A stretch of 64,000 nt of DNA from JACDHG01 sp963811585 (GCA_963811585.1 CAWERR010000009.1:248001-312000), one strand, 5' to 3'; positions 45,156 through 54,315 are shown, counted from the first letter of the stretch. Program-made: numbers and translations. Notes: generated by a model not told the origin, from the sequence alone.

Positions 45156-45172
45156 CCTGGCACTCTGTTCAA

Positions 45173-45943
45173 GTGACCACACCGCAAGCAGGTGGGCGAG
45201 AGAGCGGCGGTCCACAGATCGAGGTCGTCGCGCTGCTTCCCGCCGACGCCGAGCGCGCCCAAGAAGGCGGAGCAGACCGCCTGCACGTCTGCACGCTCGT
45301 GGGCGATGAGACTCGCTCCCTCGAGCCGGCCGCGGTGAGCGCCATCATTCGCGCGACCGACCTGCCGGTGCGGGTCACGCTGCGGCTGTCCGAAGGGTTC
45401 ACGACCCAAGGAGGCGAGCTCACCCGCTTGACCGGGTTGGTGTCGGACTATCTCTCCCTCGGCGTCGAAGGGTTCGCGTTCGGCTTCCTGACCCCCGACC
45501 TCGACGTCGACTTCGAAGTGTGTGCGGCGCTCGTCGACGAGATGTCAGGTGCGCCATGGACCTTCGACCGGGCCTTCGATCATGCACTCGACGCGCGTCG
45601 GGCTTGGCGGTCGCTTGCGGGTGCCACCGGCCTCGACGGGATCCACACAGCCGGCGCTGTGCTCGGGATGGAGTCCGGGTTTGACGACCTCGTCGCGATG
45701 GCGCACGCCGATCCCCGCTTCGCGGCCCTGGCTGTTGCGGCCGGCGGGGTGCGCCCTGAGCATGTGCCGTGGTTGGTCCGGGCGGGTATCACCCGGCTCC
45801 ACCTCGGCGTCTCGGTGCGCCCCGGTGGATCCTGGTCGAAGTCGTACGTCGACGCGAGCTTCGTCCGATCGTGGCGGCTGCTCCTCGACTCGGCCGTCCG
45901 CCCCAGCCACGTCGACGGGTTGGGCAGTGGGGCTGCCGGCTGA
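45173..45943 (+). CDS. cutC: CutC family protein
   Basis: A 256-residue TIM-barrel protein of the copper homeostasis CutC family, whose copper role is disputed. Family features are AERAQEGGADRLHVC near the N-terminus, VRVTLRLSEGF, EGFAFGFLTPDLDVD, APWTFDRAFDHALD (usually TFHRAFD) and GLDGIHTAGAVLGM. The signature histidine of TFHRAFD is replaced by Asp here. GTG 45173 was chosen as the last start before the first barrel strand (IEVVALLP). It is followed three bases later by the DUF4031 fusion gene. Confidence 0.82.
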   Translation: MTTPQAGGRESGGPQIEVVALLPADAERAQEGGADRLHVCTLVGDETRSLEPAAVSAIIRATDLPVRVTLRLSEGFTTQGGELTRLTGLVSDYLSLGVEGFAFGFLTPDLDVDFEVCAALVDEMSGAPWTFDRAFDHALDARRAWRSLAGATGLDGIHTAGAVLGMESGFDDLVAMAHADPRFAALAVAAGGVRPEHVPWLVRAGITRLHLGVSVRPGGSWSKSYVDASFVRSWRLLLDSAVRPSHVDGLGSGAAG

Positions 45944-45946
45944 GCT

Positions 45947-47149
45947 GTGGCCATCCTGATCGACCCACCGGCGTGGCCAGCCCATGGCCGGCTGTGGTCC
46001 CACCTGATTAGCGATCTGTCTCTCGACGAGCTGCACAGCTTTGCGGCCGCGCACGGCATACCTCGGCGGGGATTCGAGCGAGACCACTACGACGTACCCG
46101 ATCACGCCTATGACCGCCTGGTCGCTGCCGGTGCGCTGCCGGTGTCGTCGCGGGAGGTCGTCAAGCGGTTGTCAGAATCGGGTCTGCGCAAGCGAAAGGT
46201 GGAGTCGATGGCCAGACGTGCGGTCGGTAGTCCGTTGCTACGGCCCCGTCGCCTGGTGCCGGGAGACCTGGTGGCGGTTCCGGCGACGGCGGGTGTCGTC
46301 GACGCCGAGCGGCTGCGCGTCGGGGTGCAGCGGTTGGAGAGCTGGGGGCTGCAGGTGCGTCTTGGCGACCACGTGCTCGACACCGACGCCAGGTTGAGCT
46401 ACCTCGCGGGCAGCGACCGGTTGCGGGCGGCTGACTTCACCGAGGCGTGGATGGCGGCCGATGTCGCGGCCGTCGTGGTCGCCCGGGGTGGTTACGGCTC
46501 ACAGCGGGTTGTCGACCTGCTCGACTGGCGGCGGCTGGCCGAGGCTGAGCCGAAGGTGCTGGTCGGCTTCTCCGATGTGACCGCACTCCACCAGGCGGTG
46601 GCTGCCCGCTTAGGCCTGGTGACCATCCACTCGCATATGACGCTGTCGTTGGGAGGGGCGACTGTCTCCAGCGCCGAGGGCTTGCGCAGGCAGCTGATGG
46701 AGCCCGACGCGGTGACCGACGTACTCGCCGGTGCGTCCGTGGAGACGGTCGTCAGCGGCATGGCGGACGGAGTGCTCGTCGGCGGAAACCTAGCGCTGTT
46801 GGCCGCCGACCTGGGCAGCGACTTCGAGCGGTCCGCCGCCGGAGGAATCGTGGTGCTGGAGGACATCGGCGAGGACACCTACCGCATCGACCGGTTGCTG
46901 ACGCAACTGCTGCGTGCTGGCTGGTTCGAGGGAGTGCGTGGGCTGGTGCTCGGCGACTTCAGCGACTGCAACGACCCGATCGAGCTCGACGCCGTGCTCG
47001 ACGCGAGGCTGTCACCGCTGGGCGTGCCGATGGTGCGGCATGTCGACATCGGCCACACGCCGTCGACGTTGACGGTTCCGCTGGGTGTGGCGGCAACGCT
47101 CGACGCCGACCGAGGCTCGCTGTTGCTGAGCCAGCCAGCCCTGAGCTGA
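45947..47149 (+). CDS. DUF4031 domain fused to LD-carboxypeptidase (S66)
   Basis: A 400-residue two-domain protein. Residues 1-85 are DUF4031 (MAILIDPPAWPAHGRLWSHL...FERDHYDVPDHAYDRLV), a small actinobacterial domain of unknown function. From about residue 95 it is a S66 LD-carboxypeptidase: nucleophile serine in VVARGGYGSQRVVDLLDW, then VLVGFSDVTALH, the Glu region GGIVVLEDIGEDTYRIDRLL, and His in DIGHTPSTLT. LD-carboxypeptidases trim the terminal D-residue from muropeptides during wall recycling. DUF4031 and S66 proteins are, as far as I know, usually separate, so the fusion hints at a wall-related role for DUF4031. Confidence 0.85.
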   Translation: MAILIDPPAWPAHGRLWSHLISDLSLDELHSFAAAHGIPRRGFERDHYDVPDHAYDRLVAAGALPVSSREVVKRLSESGLRKRKVESMARRAVGSPLLRPRRLVPGDLVAVPATAGVVDAERLRVGVQRLESWGLQVRLGDHVLDTDARLSYLAGSDRLRAADFTEAWMAADVAAVVVARGGYGSQRVVDLLDWRRLAEAEPKVLVGFSDVTALHQAVAARLGLVTIHSHMTLSLGGATVSSAEGLRRQLMEPDAVTDVLAGASVETVVSGMADGVLVGGNLALLAADLGSDFERSAAGGIVVLEDIGEDTYRIDRLLTQLLRAGWFEGVRGLVLGDFSDCNDPIELDAVLDARLSPLGVPMVRHVDIGHTPSTLTVPLGVAATLDADRGSLLLSQPALS

Positions 47150-47761
47150 TCAGCGCAGGAGCTTATACAGCTCGGATTCGACGTTGGCTCGGGCGGCTGC
47201 TTCCCAACGGTGGTGGCCCTCTGGGGTTCGGAAGAGCTGCGGAAGGTCGAGCAGCTGACGCAGGACTGCTGCCCGCCCGGCGCGGAACGTGCTGTCGTCG
47301 ACGTGGGCGTACTCCGAGCGGACCCGGGTGACGTACTCGGCGTAGGACTCCGCCGACGACCCGAGGATCGCGAGGTCGGCGTCACAGATTGCCTCGCCGT
47401 TGGTGTCGCCCGGTGCCGGGTCGTGTGTGCGCGTGAGCCTGACCAGCCGCGCGACCTCCTCCACTGAGAGGGCAGGGACGTGCAGCGGCCCCAGCACCGA
47501 CTCCGCGAGGCGTGCCGACTGTTCTTCGTTGTCGTCGCGGCGTACGTCGTAGACCGCGTCGTGAAACCAGGCCGCCAACGCCACCGCGGCATCGTCTGAC
47601 ACCGTGGCCGCCACGTGCTCCAGTGACGCGAGGACATGCTCGAGGTGGCGGAGGTCGTGGTAGCGGCGGGCCGGCTCGGCGTACCTAGCCAGCAGGTCCG
47701 CTCCGACTTGGGAATGACCTGGAAGCAGTCGATCCCAGCGGGCTCGCAGGGCGTCATGCAT
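47150..47761 (-). CDS. HD-domain metal-dependent phosphohydrolase
   Basis: A 203-residue HD-superfamily protein (COG4339-like). Metal ligands are RRYHDLRHLEHVL, the HD pair in LAAWFHDAVYD, and the distal aspartate in EAICDADLAILG. Such proteins hydrolyse phosphoesters or nucleotides; the substrate is unknown. Its stop directly abuts the stop of the convergent LD-carboxypeptidase with no gap and no terminator hairpin. The start MHDALRARWDRLLPG diverges from the scramblase-like gene. Confidence 0.87.
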   Translation of the reverse strand: MHDALRARWDRLLPGHSQVGADLLARYAEPARRYHDLRHLEHVLASLEHVAATVSDDAAVALAAWFHDAVYDVRRDDNEEQSARLAESVLGPLHVPALSVEEVARLVRLTRTHDPAPGDTNGEAICDADLAILGSSAESYAEYVTRVRSEYAHVDDSTFRAGRAAVLRQLLDLPQLFRTPEGHHRWEAAARANVESELYKLLR

Positions 47762-47811
47762 GGTTACATGATCCCTCCCGCCGGGCGGTCACCGTGACTT
47801 ACTCTGCTCCC

Positions 47812-48660
47812 ATGACCGAAACGACCGGACACGTCGCGAACTGGTATCCCGATCCCTGGGGCCGCCACGAGCACCGCTACTTCGATGGCGCGAACTGGAC
47901 CGAGCACGTGGCCAGCCACGGTCGCCAGTCGGTCGACCCACCAGGCGGGGTGGCGCACACGCCCACCGTGAACCGGGCCACCGAGAAGGTGCAGCGCGAC
48001 GTACAGCAGGCGGGTGTCCAGGCCGGTGCCGCGCAGGGCGGTGGCTCGTTGTTCACCGAGCCGGTGCTGGTCGTCAACCAGAAGGTCAAGCTGATCGAGA
48101 TCAACCAGGAGTTCGCGATCTACGACCAGCATGGGCAGCAGATCGGCGCTGTCCGGCAGGTGGGTCAGAGCACGGCGAAGAAGGTGATGCGTTTCGTCGC
48201 CGACGTCGACCAGTTCATGACGCACAAGCTCCAGGTGGTCGACGCGAACGGCCAGGTCGTGCTTGCGTTGACGCGTCCCCGCAAGTTCATGAAGTCACGG
48301 ATCATTGTCGAAGGTGGCAACGGGCAAGAGCTCGGCCAGATCGTGCAGCAGAACGTCATCGGCAAGATCCGCTTCGGCCTCGAGGTGAACGGCCAGCAGA
48401 TCGGGACCCTCAACGGCGAGAACTGGCGGGCCTGGAACTTCAACATCCAAGATCACACCGGCCGCGAGGTCGCGCGCATCACGAAAACCTGGGAGGGGTT
48501 CGCGAAGACGATGTTCACCCAGGCTGACAACTACGTCGTGCAGCTCCACCAGCAGTTGCCTCAGCCGCTACACAGCATCGTGCTCGCCTGCGCGTTCGGC
48601 ATCGACACTGCGCTCAAGCAGGATGCACGCGGGTTGAATGCCGGCGGACTCTTCGGCTGA
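47812..48660 (+). CDS. DUF2510 plus phospholipid scramblase / LURP-one-like protein
   Basis: A 282-residue protein. The N-terminal DUF2510 motif (NWYPDPWGRHEHRYFDGANWTEHV) is typical of actinobacterial membrane-associated proteins. A Gln/Ala-rich linker follows, then a scramblase / tubby-like beta-barrel (LVVNQKVKLIEINQEFAIYDQHGQQIGAVRQV...NWRAWNFNIQDHTGREVARITKTWEG). The ending (IVLACAFGIDTALKQ) is the hydrophobic helix of the fold. ATG 47812 was chosen over GTG 47794. A membrane-lipid or stress role is likely but unproven. Its stop is followed by two families of dispersed repeats. Confidence 0.82.
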   Translation: MTETTGHVANWYPDPWGRHEHRYFDGANWTEHVASHGRQSVDPPGGVAHTPTVNRATEKVQRDVQQAGVQAGAAQGGGSLFTEPVLVVNQKVKLIEINQEFAIYDQHGQQIGAVRQVGQSTAKKVMRFVADVDQFMTHKLQVVDANGQVVLALTRPRKFMKSRIIVEGGNGQELGQIVQQNVIGKIRFGLEVNGQQIGTLNGENWRAWNFNIQDHTGREVARITKTWEGFAKTMFTQADNYVVQLHQQLPQPLHSIVLACAFGIDTALKQDARGLNAGGLFG

Positions 48661-48675
48661 CCCCTGAAGGCCGTT

Positions 48676-48716
48676 GGTCGAGCCTGTCGAGACCCCTGGA
48701 TCTCGACAAGCTCGAT
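48676..48716. repeat. TCGAGCxTGTCGAGA dispersed repeat, inverted pair, locus A
   Basis: TCGAGCCTGTCGAGA and TCTCGACAAGCTCGA face each other across a short loop (one mismatch in 15), forming a hairpin just after the scramblase-like gene. The same element recurs at 58291-58390. Such elements are common between genes in several actinobacteria and may end transcription. Confidence 0.7.
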
Positions 48717-48731
48717 CGCCGGAGAAGCCGC

Positions 48732-48818
48732 GTCGACTGGTCAGGTATGCCGCGTCGACTGGTCAGGTATGCCGCGTCGACTGGTCAGGTATGCCGCGCC
48801 GACTGGTCAGGTATGCCG
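48732..48818 (+). repeat. 22-bp tandem repeat, locus B (four units)
   Basis: Four head-to-tail copies, starting at 48732, 48754, 48776 and 48798, of a unit reading GTCGACTGGTCAGGTATGCC followed by GC; the last copy has two changes. The array fills the gap up to the stop codon of the convergent HelD-type gene. It is the reverse-orientation relative of the repeat at 36101. Confidence 0.9.
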
Positions 48819-50891
48819 TCAGGGGCCTGGGACCGGGATCGGCTCGGAGTGCGTAATCACGAGCGACGTGACTGCCCGCGTCAAGCAGACGTAGAGACGA
48901 CGCAGCCCGGTCATCTCATCGTTCTCGGCGGCTGCGATCGCCGCCGGCTCGACCAGCACCACGTGGTCGAACTCGAGTCCCTTCACGAGACTGGCAGGCA
49001 CCACGTCCACGCGGGACGCGACTCCAGGCGTGAAGGCGTCGTCGTCGCGGCCCAGGACGCTGTGCACCACCCCGGCGGCAGTCAGGCTGCTGCTGGCTCG
49101 GTCGGTCAGCGCATCGGGGACGATCAGCCCGACCGACCCCTCGTCGTCGAGCGTCGTACGGATGCTTGTCACAGCCGCGGCCAGCGGGTCGCTTCGCAGC
49201 AGGATGACCAGCTCGCCGCGGGTGCGACGCACGGAAGTCGGCTTCGTCAGATTCGGCGCGATCTGAGGCAGCAGCCGGGCGGCGTAGTCGATCACGTCGC
49301 CGGGGACCCGGAACCCGACCGTGAGCTCCTCGACGTGCGCTCCTGCCTTTCCGAGATGTCCGAGCGCTTCTGACCAGGCGCTGACGCCCCAGGGCGTGGT
49401 GGCCTGGGCGACGTCGCCGAGCACCGTTGCCGATCCGGTCGAGCACTGACGACCCACCGAACGCAACATCATCGGCGACAGGTCCTGGGCTTCATCGAGG
49501 ACGACATGCCCGAGGCTAGGGGTGCGCTCGAGGAGGTCGGTGGCCTCGTCGATGAGCACCGCGTCGTGGAGAGACCAGCGGGCGCTGCCGGGACCTTTGG
49601 CAGGCTTGGACCAGCGTAGTCGCTCCTGCTCGTCCTCGGACAGCACGCCTGCGGCAGCCGAGGCGAGCAGGGCCGGCTCGCCCAGCAGGCGCATCACCAA
49701 CCGCTTTGGGTTCATGGCCGGCCACAGCGCGTCGACGTACTGCTTCACCGGTCGGCTGCGAGCCACCGAGTTCTGGACGCGGTCGTCTGGCGCGTCGCCG
49801 GCGAGCTCCATCTTCACCAGGACTGCGTGGGCGAGCCGTTGCGGCAGCATGGTGCGTCCGGCGGCGTACCTGATCCCACGCCCGCGAAGCTCCGCGACGA
49901 TCTCATCCGCTTCGTATGCCGGGACGCGCCAGCGGCGGGCCCCGATCGGCACCACGAGTGCGTCCGTTGCGGGGGCAAGTTGGGACCACAGGGCCCGCTC
50001 GAGCACCGTGGCCATCCGGGCGTCCCCCTTCAGGCGAGCGACCTCGACCGCGTCTTCGGACCGGACGGGGACGTGGGCGACGAGCTCCTGGAGCGTGGTC
50101 TGCTTGGCGTCGATCTCACCGAGGGCGGGGAGCACGTCGGCGATGTAGCGGAGGAACGAGTCGTTCGGTCCCACCACGAGCACGCCTTGGCGACTGAGCT
50201 GGTCGCGATGCGCGTAGAGGAGGTATGCCGCGCGGTGCAAACCCACCGCTGTCTTGCCCGTTCCGGGTGCACCCTGGACGCACACACTCTCGGCGAGCTC
50301 GGATCTGACGATCTCGTCCTGCTCGGGCTGGATGGTGGCGACGATGTCGCGCATCGGGCCGACCCGCGGCCGCTCGATCTCAGTCTCGAGGATGTCGCTG
50401 TGCACACCATCGCGGGTCTCGGCCGGGGCGGTGGCGGTCGGCGTCGGCACCCCGGCTCCTTGACCGAGCGGCTCGTCCTCGTACGCCGTCACGGCTCCCT
50501 GGTGAAAGCCGAACCGTCGTCGCAGCCGAACGCCGAGGGGTAGTTGGCGACTGGCGCGGTAGAACGGTCGCGAGATCGGAGCCCGCCAGTCGACGACCAT
50601 CGGGTCGCCGCCCTCGTCGGTCACGTGCCTGCGACCGATGTAGAAGCGCTCGCCCGCCTTCCCGCCGGTGGCCGACACCTGCTCGCCGTAGTCGAGCCGG
50701 CCGAAGAACAACGGCACCTCGGGGTCGTCCTCGAGCGCCTTCATCCGCTTCCACAAGGTGAACTTGAGGTATTCGCCGGAGAACCGGTCGCCGGCCAGCG
50801 CGGACATCGAGGCAGTGCGCTCGCGCATCCGGGCGAGGGCTGCTCGGGACTCCAGGAGATGGGACTGTTCTGTGGATATCTCTGGGTCCAT
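48819..50891 (-). CDS. HelD/HelR-type UvrD-like ATPase (RNA polymerase recycling)
   Basis: A 690-residue superfamily 1 ATPase. The N-terminal coiled part (EISTEQSHLLESRAALARMRERTASM) precedes a segment shared by HelD proteins (FYIGRRHVTDEGGDPMVVDWRAPISRPFYRAS). Walker A is VQGAPGTGKTAVGLHRAAYLLY; the DE-box is HVVLDEAQDLSPMMLR; a UvrD C-terminal region follows (VGLIVPDAL, KGLEFDHVVLVEP, RRLYVCLTRAVTSLVI). HelD proteins pull stalled RNA polymerase off DNA, and in some actinobacteria they protect against rifamycins. ATG 50891 starts the conserved part. A DNA-repair helicase is the alternative reading. Confidence 0.87.
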   Translation of the reverse strand: MDPEISTEQSHLLESRAALARMRERTASMSALAGDRFSGEYLKFTLWKRMKALEDDPEVPLFFGRLDYGEQVSATGGKAGERFYIGRRHVTDEGGDPMVVDWRAPISRPFYRASRQLPLGVRLRRRFGFHQGAVTAYEDEPLGQGAGVPTPTATAPAETRDGVHSDILETEIERPRVGPMRDIVATIQPEQDEIVRSELAESVCVQGAPGTGKTAVGLHRAAYLLYAHRDQLSRQGVLVVGPNDSFLRYIADVLPALGEIDAKQTTLQELVAHVPVRSEDAVEVARLKGDARMATVLERALWSQLAPATDALVVPIGARRWRVPAYEADEIVAELRGRGIRYAAGRTMLPQRLAHAVLVKMELAGDAPDDRVQNSVARSRPVKQYVDALWPAMNPKRLVMRLLGEPALLASAAAGVLSEDEQERLRWSKPAKGPGSARWSLHDAVLIDEATDLLERTPSLGHVVLDEAQDLSPMMLRSVGRQCSTGSATVLGDVAQATTPWGVSAWSEALGHLGKAGAHVEELTVGFRVPGDVIDYAARLLPQIAPNLTKPTSVRRTRGELVILLRSDPLAAAVTSIRTTLDDEGSVGLIVPDALTDRASSSLTAAGVVHSVLGRDDDAFTPGVASRVDVVPASLVKGLEFDHVVLVEPAAIAAAENDEMTGLRRLYVCLTRAVTSLVITHSEPIPVPGP

Positions 50892-51051
50892 GGGCCGGGC
50901 GAGCCTAGCAGCGCTTCTGGACGCCGAGCCACTGATTTCGTGCCGACCTCGATCCGGGGCCCGCGCGCGGCCCACGGCAACCGCCGGGAGGTGGCGGCAC
51001 CGATATGCACAATTCGGGGACCTTAACGCTCTGTGTCTGTTCCAATACAGT

Positions 51052-52068
51052 ATGGCGAACAAGGACACAAGCAGTCAGTTGCAGACGCTGTCGGGTGTCA
51101 TGCAGGACGCTGACCAGCGGCTCAAGGCGGGATCTCACGCTGCTCCGCGAGTCTGGCCTACCGGTTTCCGGACCCTGGACACCTGCCTGAGTGGCGGGTT
51201 TCGTGCCGGGGAGCTGATTCTGCTTGCGGGTCCACAAGGCCTCGGCAAGACGACATACGCCCTGCAAATGCTGCGCTACCTCGCCTGCGCCGGCCGCTCT
51301 GCCGTGTACTTCTCGTTCGAGCACGACCCACAGACGTTGCTCGAGCGACTGGTCGCGATGGAGGCCGGCATGATCGCCGGCACCAACGGCGTCACGCTCG
51401 ACCGCGTGCGCAAATCGTTCGAAGGCAGCGATGGTCTAGCCGGATCGCTGGCCGAGCGTCTCGCCGACACCGAGGGCGGCCGCGAGGCAGTCGAAGCCCT
51501 CGAGACCTACTCAGAGCGCCTCCTGCTGCACCGGTCGACCGGCAGCGCCACCACGCTCGAAACGATCCGTGAGGTCGTCGAGCAGGCTCAAGCGGACACC
51601 AAGCAGCTCCCGTTCGTCGTGGTCGACTACCTGCAGAAGGTCAAGGTCACCGAGTCCCGCCGGACCGATGACGACCGAATCACCACGGTCGTCGAGGGGC
51701 TCAAGGACCTCGCGCTCGACCTCGACATCCCTGTTCTCGCCATCGTGGCCGCAGACAAGATGGGCGGCGACTCGGGCAAGCGGATGCGCACCGCCAACAT
51801 GCGCGGATCTTCGGCGCTGGCCTACGAAGCCGACACCGTGCTGATCATGAACGAGAAGTACGACGCCGTGGCGCGCCACCACCTCGTCTACAACGTCGGC
51901 AGCGCGGAGCGCTTCCGCGACTGGGCCGTCGTCACGATCGAGAAGAACCGAAGCGGTGTCTTCGGCATCGACCTCGAGTTCCGCAAGCGCTTCGAGCAGA
52001 GCCGCTTCGAAGGCGGCGGGCAGCGCATTGCCGAGCAGCTCGTCGACGAGCGCATCTACGTCGAGTAA
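51052..52068 (+). CDS. DnaB-like RecA-fold ATPase
   Basis: A 338-residue protein consisting essentially of a DnaB C-terminal / RecA-type domain, without the DnaB N-terminal domain. Residues about 40-60 read GFRTLDTCLSGGFRAGELILL, followed by Walker A AGPQGLGKTTYALQML. Walker B is PFVVVDYLQKV; a further conserved block is MRGSSALAYEADTVLIMNEKYD, and VTIEKNRSG matches the DnaB end motif. The short form may be a regulatory or repair ATPase rather than the replicative helicase. It diverges from the HelD-type gene about 160 bases away. No partner primase is seen. Confidence 0.82.
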   Translation: MANKDTSSQLQTLSGVMQDADQRLKAGSHAAPRVWPTGFRTLDTCLSGGFRAGELILLAGPQGLGKTTYALQMLRYLACAGRSAVYFSFEHDPQTLLERLVAMEAGMIAGTNGVTLDRVRKSFEGSDGLAGSLAERLADTEGGREAVEALETYSERLLLHRSTGSATTLETIREVVEQAQADTKQLPFVVVDYLQKVKVTESRRTDDDRITTVVEGLKDLALDLDIPVLAIVAADKMGGDSGKRMRTANMRGSSALAYEADTVLIMNEKYDAVARHHLVYNVGSAERFRDWAVVTIEKNRSGVFGIDLEFRKRFEQSRFEGGGQRIAEQLVDERIYVE

Positions 52069-52092
52069 GACTCCGGACCTGCCAGCTCGTCG

Positions 52093-53733
52093 TCAGATCG
52101 GGAGCGAGTCGGCGTCAACGATGTTGTAGGCGTAGCCCTGCTCGGCGAGGAAACGCTGCCGGTGCTGGGCAAAGTCGGCGTCGACCGTGTCGCGTGCGAC
52201 GACGCTGTAGAACCGCGCGGTCCGGCCGTCGCCCTTGGGGCGTAGCAGTCGGCCGAGACGTTGCGCTTCCTCCTGCCGCGAGCCGAACGTGCCGGACACC
52301 TGGATCGCCACCGTCGCCTCGGGGAGGTCGACCGAGAAGTTCGCCACCTTGCTCACGACCAGCAAGGAGAGCTCACCTGTGCGGAATGCCGCAAACAAGC
52401 GTTCCCTCTCCTTGACCGGCGTCTCACCCTTGATGAGCGGGACGCCGAGGTGTGCTGCGAGCTCGTCGAGCTGGTCGATGTACTGGCCGATCACGAGGGT
52501 CGGCTCGTCCGCATGCGACGAGATGAGCTGGTCGACGACCGGGCTCTTGCTGGCGCAGCAGGCAGCGAGCCGGTAGCGGTCCTCGGGTTCGGCGGTGGCA
52601 TAGACGAAACGCTCGCCATCGGTGAGCGACACTCGCACCTCGACGCACTCGGCCGGGGCGATGTAGCCCTGTGCCTCGATGTCCTTCCATGGCGCGTCGA
52701 ACCGTTTCGGTCCGATGAGCGAGAACACGTCACCCTCGCGGCCGTCCTCGCGGATCAACGTCGCGGTCAGGCCCACGCGGCGCCGCGCCTGGAGGTTCGC
52801 GGTCATCCGAAAGATCGGCGCCGGCAGCAAGTGCACCTCGTCGTAGATGACCAGCCCCCAGTCCCGCGCATCGAACAGCTCGAGGTGCGAATAGACACCC
52901 TTGCGACGGGTCGTCATCACCTGGTACGTCGCGATCGTGACCGGTCGGATCTCCTTGACCGCGCCGGAGTACTCGCCGATCTCGTCTGCCGTCAGGCTGG
53001 TACGTCGGAGCAGCTCGTCCTTCCACTGCCGCGCTGACACGGTGTTCGTGACGAGGATGAGGGTGGTCGCTTGTGCTTGCGCCATGGTCGCCGCACCGAC
53101 AAGCGTCTTGCCGGCCCCGCACGGGAGCACGACCACGCCAGAGCCACCGTGCCACAGCTGTTCGACTGCCTGGCGCTGGTACGGCCGCAGGGACCAGCCG
53201 ACCTCTTTCAGGTCGATCGCGTGTGCCTCGCCGTCGACATACCCTGCAAAGTCTTCGGCCGGCCAGCCGATCTTGAGCAGGGCCTGCTTGAGGTTCCCGC
53301 GATCGGAGGCATGGACGACGATCGACGTGTCGTCGAGGCGCGCACCGAGCATCGGCAAGATCCGCTTGGCGCGTACGACCTCCTCGAACACGTTGCGATC
53401 GGTACTCGTGAGCACCAGCCCGTGAGTCGGGTGCTTGTCGAGACGAAGCCGTCCGTAGCGCCCCATCGTGTCGGCGATGTCAACGAGGAGCGAATGAGGG
53501 ACCGGATAGCGGGAGAAGGCCAGCAGCGCGTCGACGACCTGCTCGGCATCATGTCCCGCGGCCCGCGCGTTCCACAACCCGAGAGGGGTCAGCCGATACG
53601 TGTGGACGTGCTCGGGCGAGCGCTCGAGCTCGGCGAAAGCAGCGATCGCGCGCCGGCAGTCGCGTGAGCGCGGATGGTCGACCTCGAGCAGAAGCGTCTT
53701 GTCCGACTGGACGATCAGCGGACCATCCGTCAT
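52093..53733 (-). CDS. XPB/Ssl2-type DNA helicase
   Basis: A 546-residue superfamily 2 helicase. The N-terminal Helicase_C_3 / damage-recognition region (LIVQSDKTLLLEVDHPRSRDCRRAIAAFAELERSPEHVHTYRLTPLGLWNARAAG) precedes motif I (VVLPCGAGKTLVGAATMA), the DEVH box (LVIYDEVHLLPAPIF), motif III (VGLTATLIREDGREGDV) and motif VI (QEEAQRLGRLLRPKGDGRTARFYSVV). Bacterial XPB unwinds DNA in repair or transcription. It starts four bases inside the end of the CGNR gene, so the two are coupled. Convergent with the DnaB-like gene. Confidence 0.93.
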   Translation of the reverse strand: MTDGPLIVQSDKTLLLEVDHPRSRDCRRAIAAFAELERSPEHVHTYRLTPLGLWNARAAGHDAEQVVDALLAFSRYPVPHSLLVDIADTMGRYGRLRLDKHPTHGLVLTSTDRNVFEEVVRAKRILPMLGARLDDTSIVVHASDRGNLKQALLKIGWPAEDFAGYVDGEAHAIDLKEVGWSLRPYQRQAVEQLWHGGSGVVVLPCGAGKTLVGAATMAQAQATTLILVTNTVSARQWKDELLRRTSLTADEIGEYSGAVKEIRPVTIATYQVMTTRRKGVYSHLELFDARDWGLVIYDEVHLLPAPIFRMTANLQARRRVGLTATLIREDGREGDVFSLIGPKRFDAPWKDIEAQGYIAPAECVEVRVSLTDGERFVYATAEPEDRYRLAACCASKSPVVDQLISSHADEPTLVIGQYIDQLDELAAHLGVPLIKGETPVKERERLFAAFRTGELSLLVVSKVANFSVDLPEATVAIQVSGTFGSRQEEAQRLGRLLRPKGDGRTARFYSVVARDTVDADFAQHRQRFLAEQGYAYNIVDADSLPI

Positions 53734-54257
53734 GCGTGCAACTCAGCCTTCCGGCGCGCCCGGTAGGCGGCCACGTTGGCTCGTGACGAGCAGCGGTCGG
53801 AACAGTAGCGGCGCGACGAGTTGGGCGAGGTGTCGACGAACACGTTGTCGCACTTCTCGGACGAACAGACGCCGAGGCGGGTGGGACCAAAGTCGACGAT
53901 CAACATCGCCAGACCCATCACACACTCGGCCGTCAAGAGCGCCGCCACGGTCGAGCCCCGCTCCGCGACGTGCAGGTGCCAGCTTTCGCTGTCGTGGCCG
54001 GCGATGTGCGGGGACACGGGGTGTTTCTCGAGCAGCGCGTTGACCAGCGCCACCACCTCTGACTCCTGACCGGCGTCTGAGGCTTCGAAGACGGGGCGCA
54101 GCTCGCGACGCAGCCGTTTGATCGGGGCGAGGTCACGCTCCTCGACGCGCCGCAGCAGCCACTGGCGTCGCTCCAGATGGTCGGCAAGGTCTTCGTGGGT
54201 CTCGAGGCGTGAGTTGACCAGGCTGGCAGCCAGGTCTGCGTAACGCACGAAGTCCAC
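53730..54257 (-). CDS. CGNR-type zinc-finger transcriptional regulator
   Basis: A 175-residue protein. The N-terminal stress-sensing region (YADLAASLVNSRLETHEDLADHL) is followed by a C-terminal zinc finger: CSSEKC, then YCSDRC, and the element CSSRANVAAYRARRK where CGNR is usual. The altered motif (CSSR in place of CGNR) keeps the cysteine and arginine. Such proteins regulate stress or antibiotic genes. It overlaps the XPB-type gene by four bases, suggesting joint expression. Upstream lies the stop of a helicase-associated protein on the same strand. Confidence 0.85.
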   Translation of the reverse strand: MDFVRYADLAASLVNSRLETHEDLADHLERRQWLLRRVEERDLAPIKRLRRELRPVFEASDAGQESEVVALVNALLEKHPVSPHIAGHDSESWHLHVAERGSTVAALLTAECVMGLAMLIVDFGPTRLGVCSSEKCDNVFVDTSPNSSRRYCSDRCSSRANVAAYRARRKAELHA

Positions 54258-54315
54258 GCGCCCATGGTACGGGGGCGGCAGGGATCTCGGTAATGCCCAA
54301 GTTTCTTAGAGGGTC

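Noticed and set aside
48732..48818. CRISPR array
   Set aside because: The 22-bp units are directly adjacent with no spacers, and no cas genes are present.
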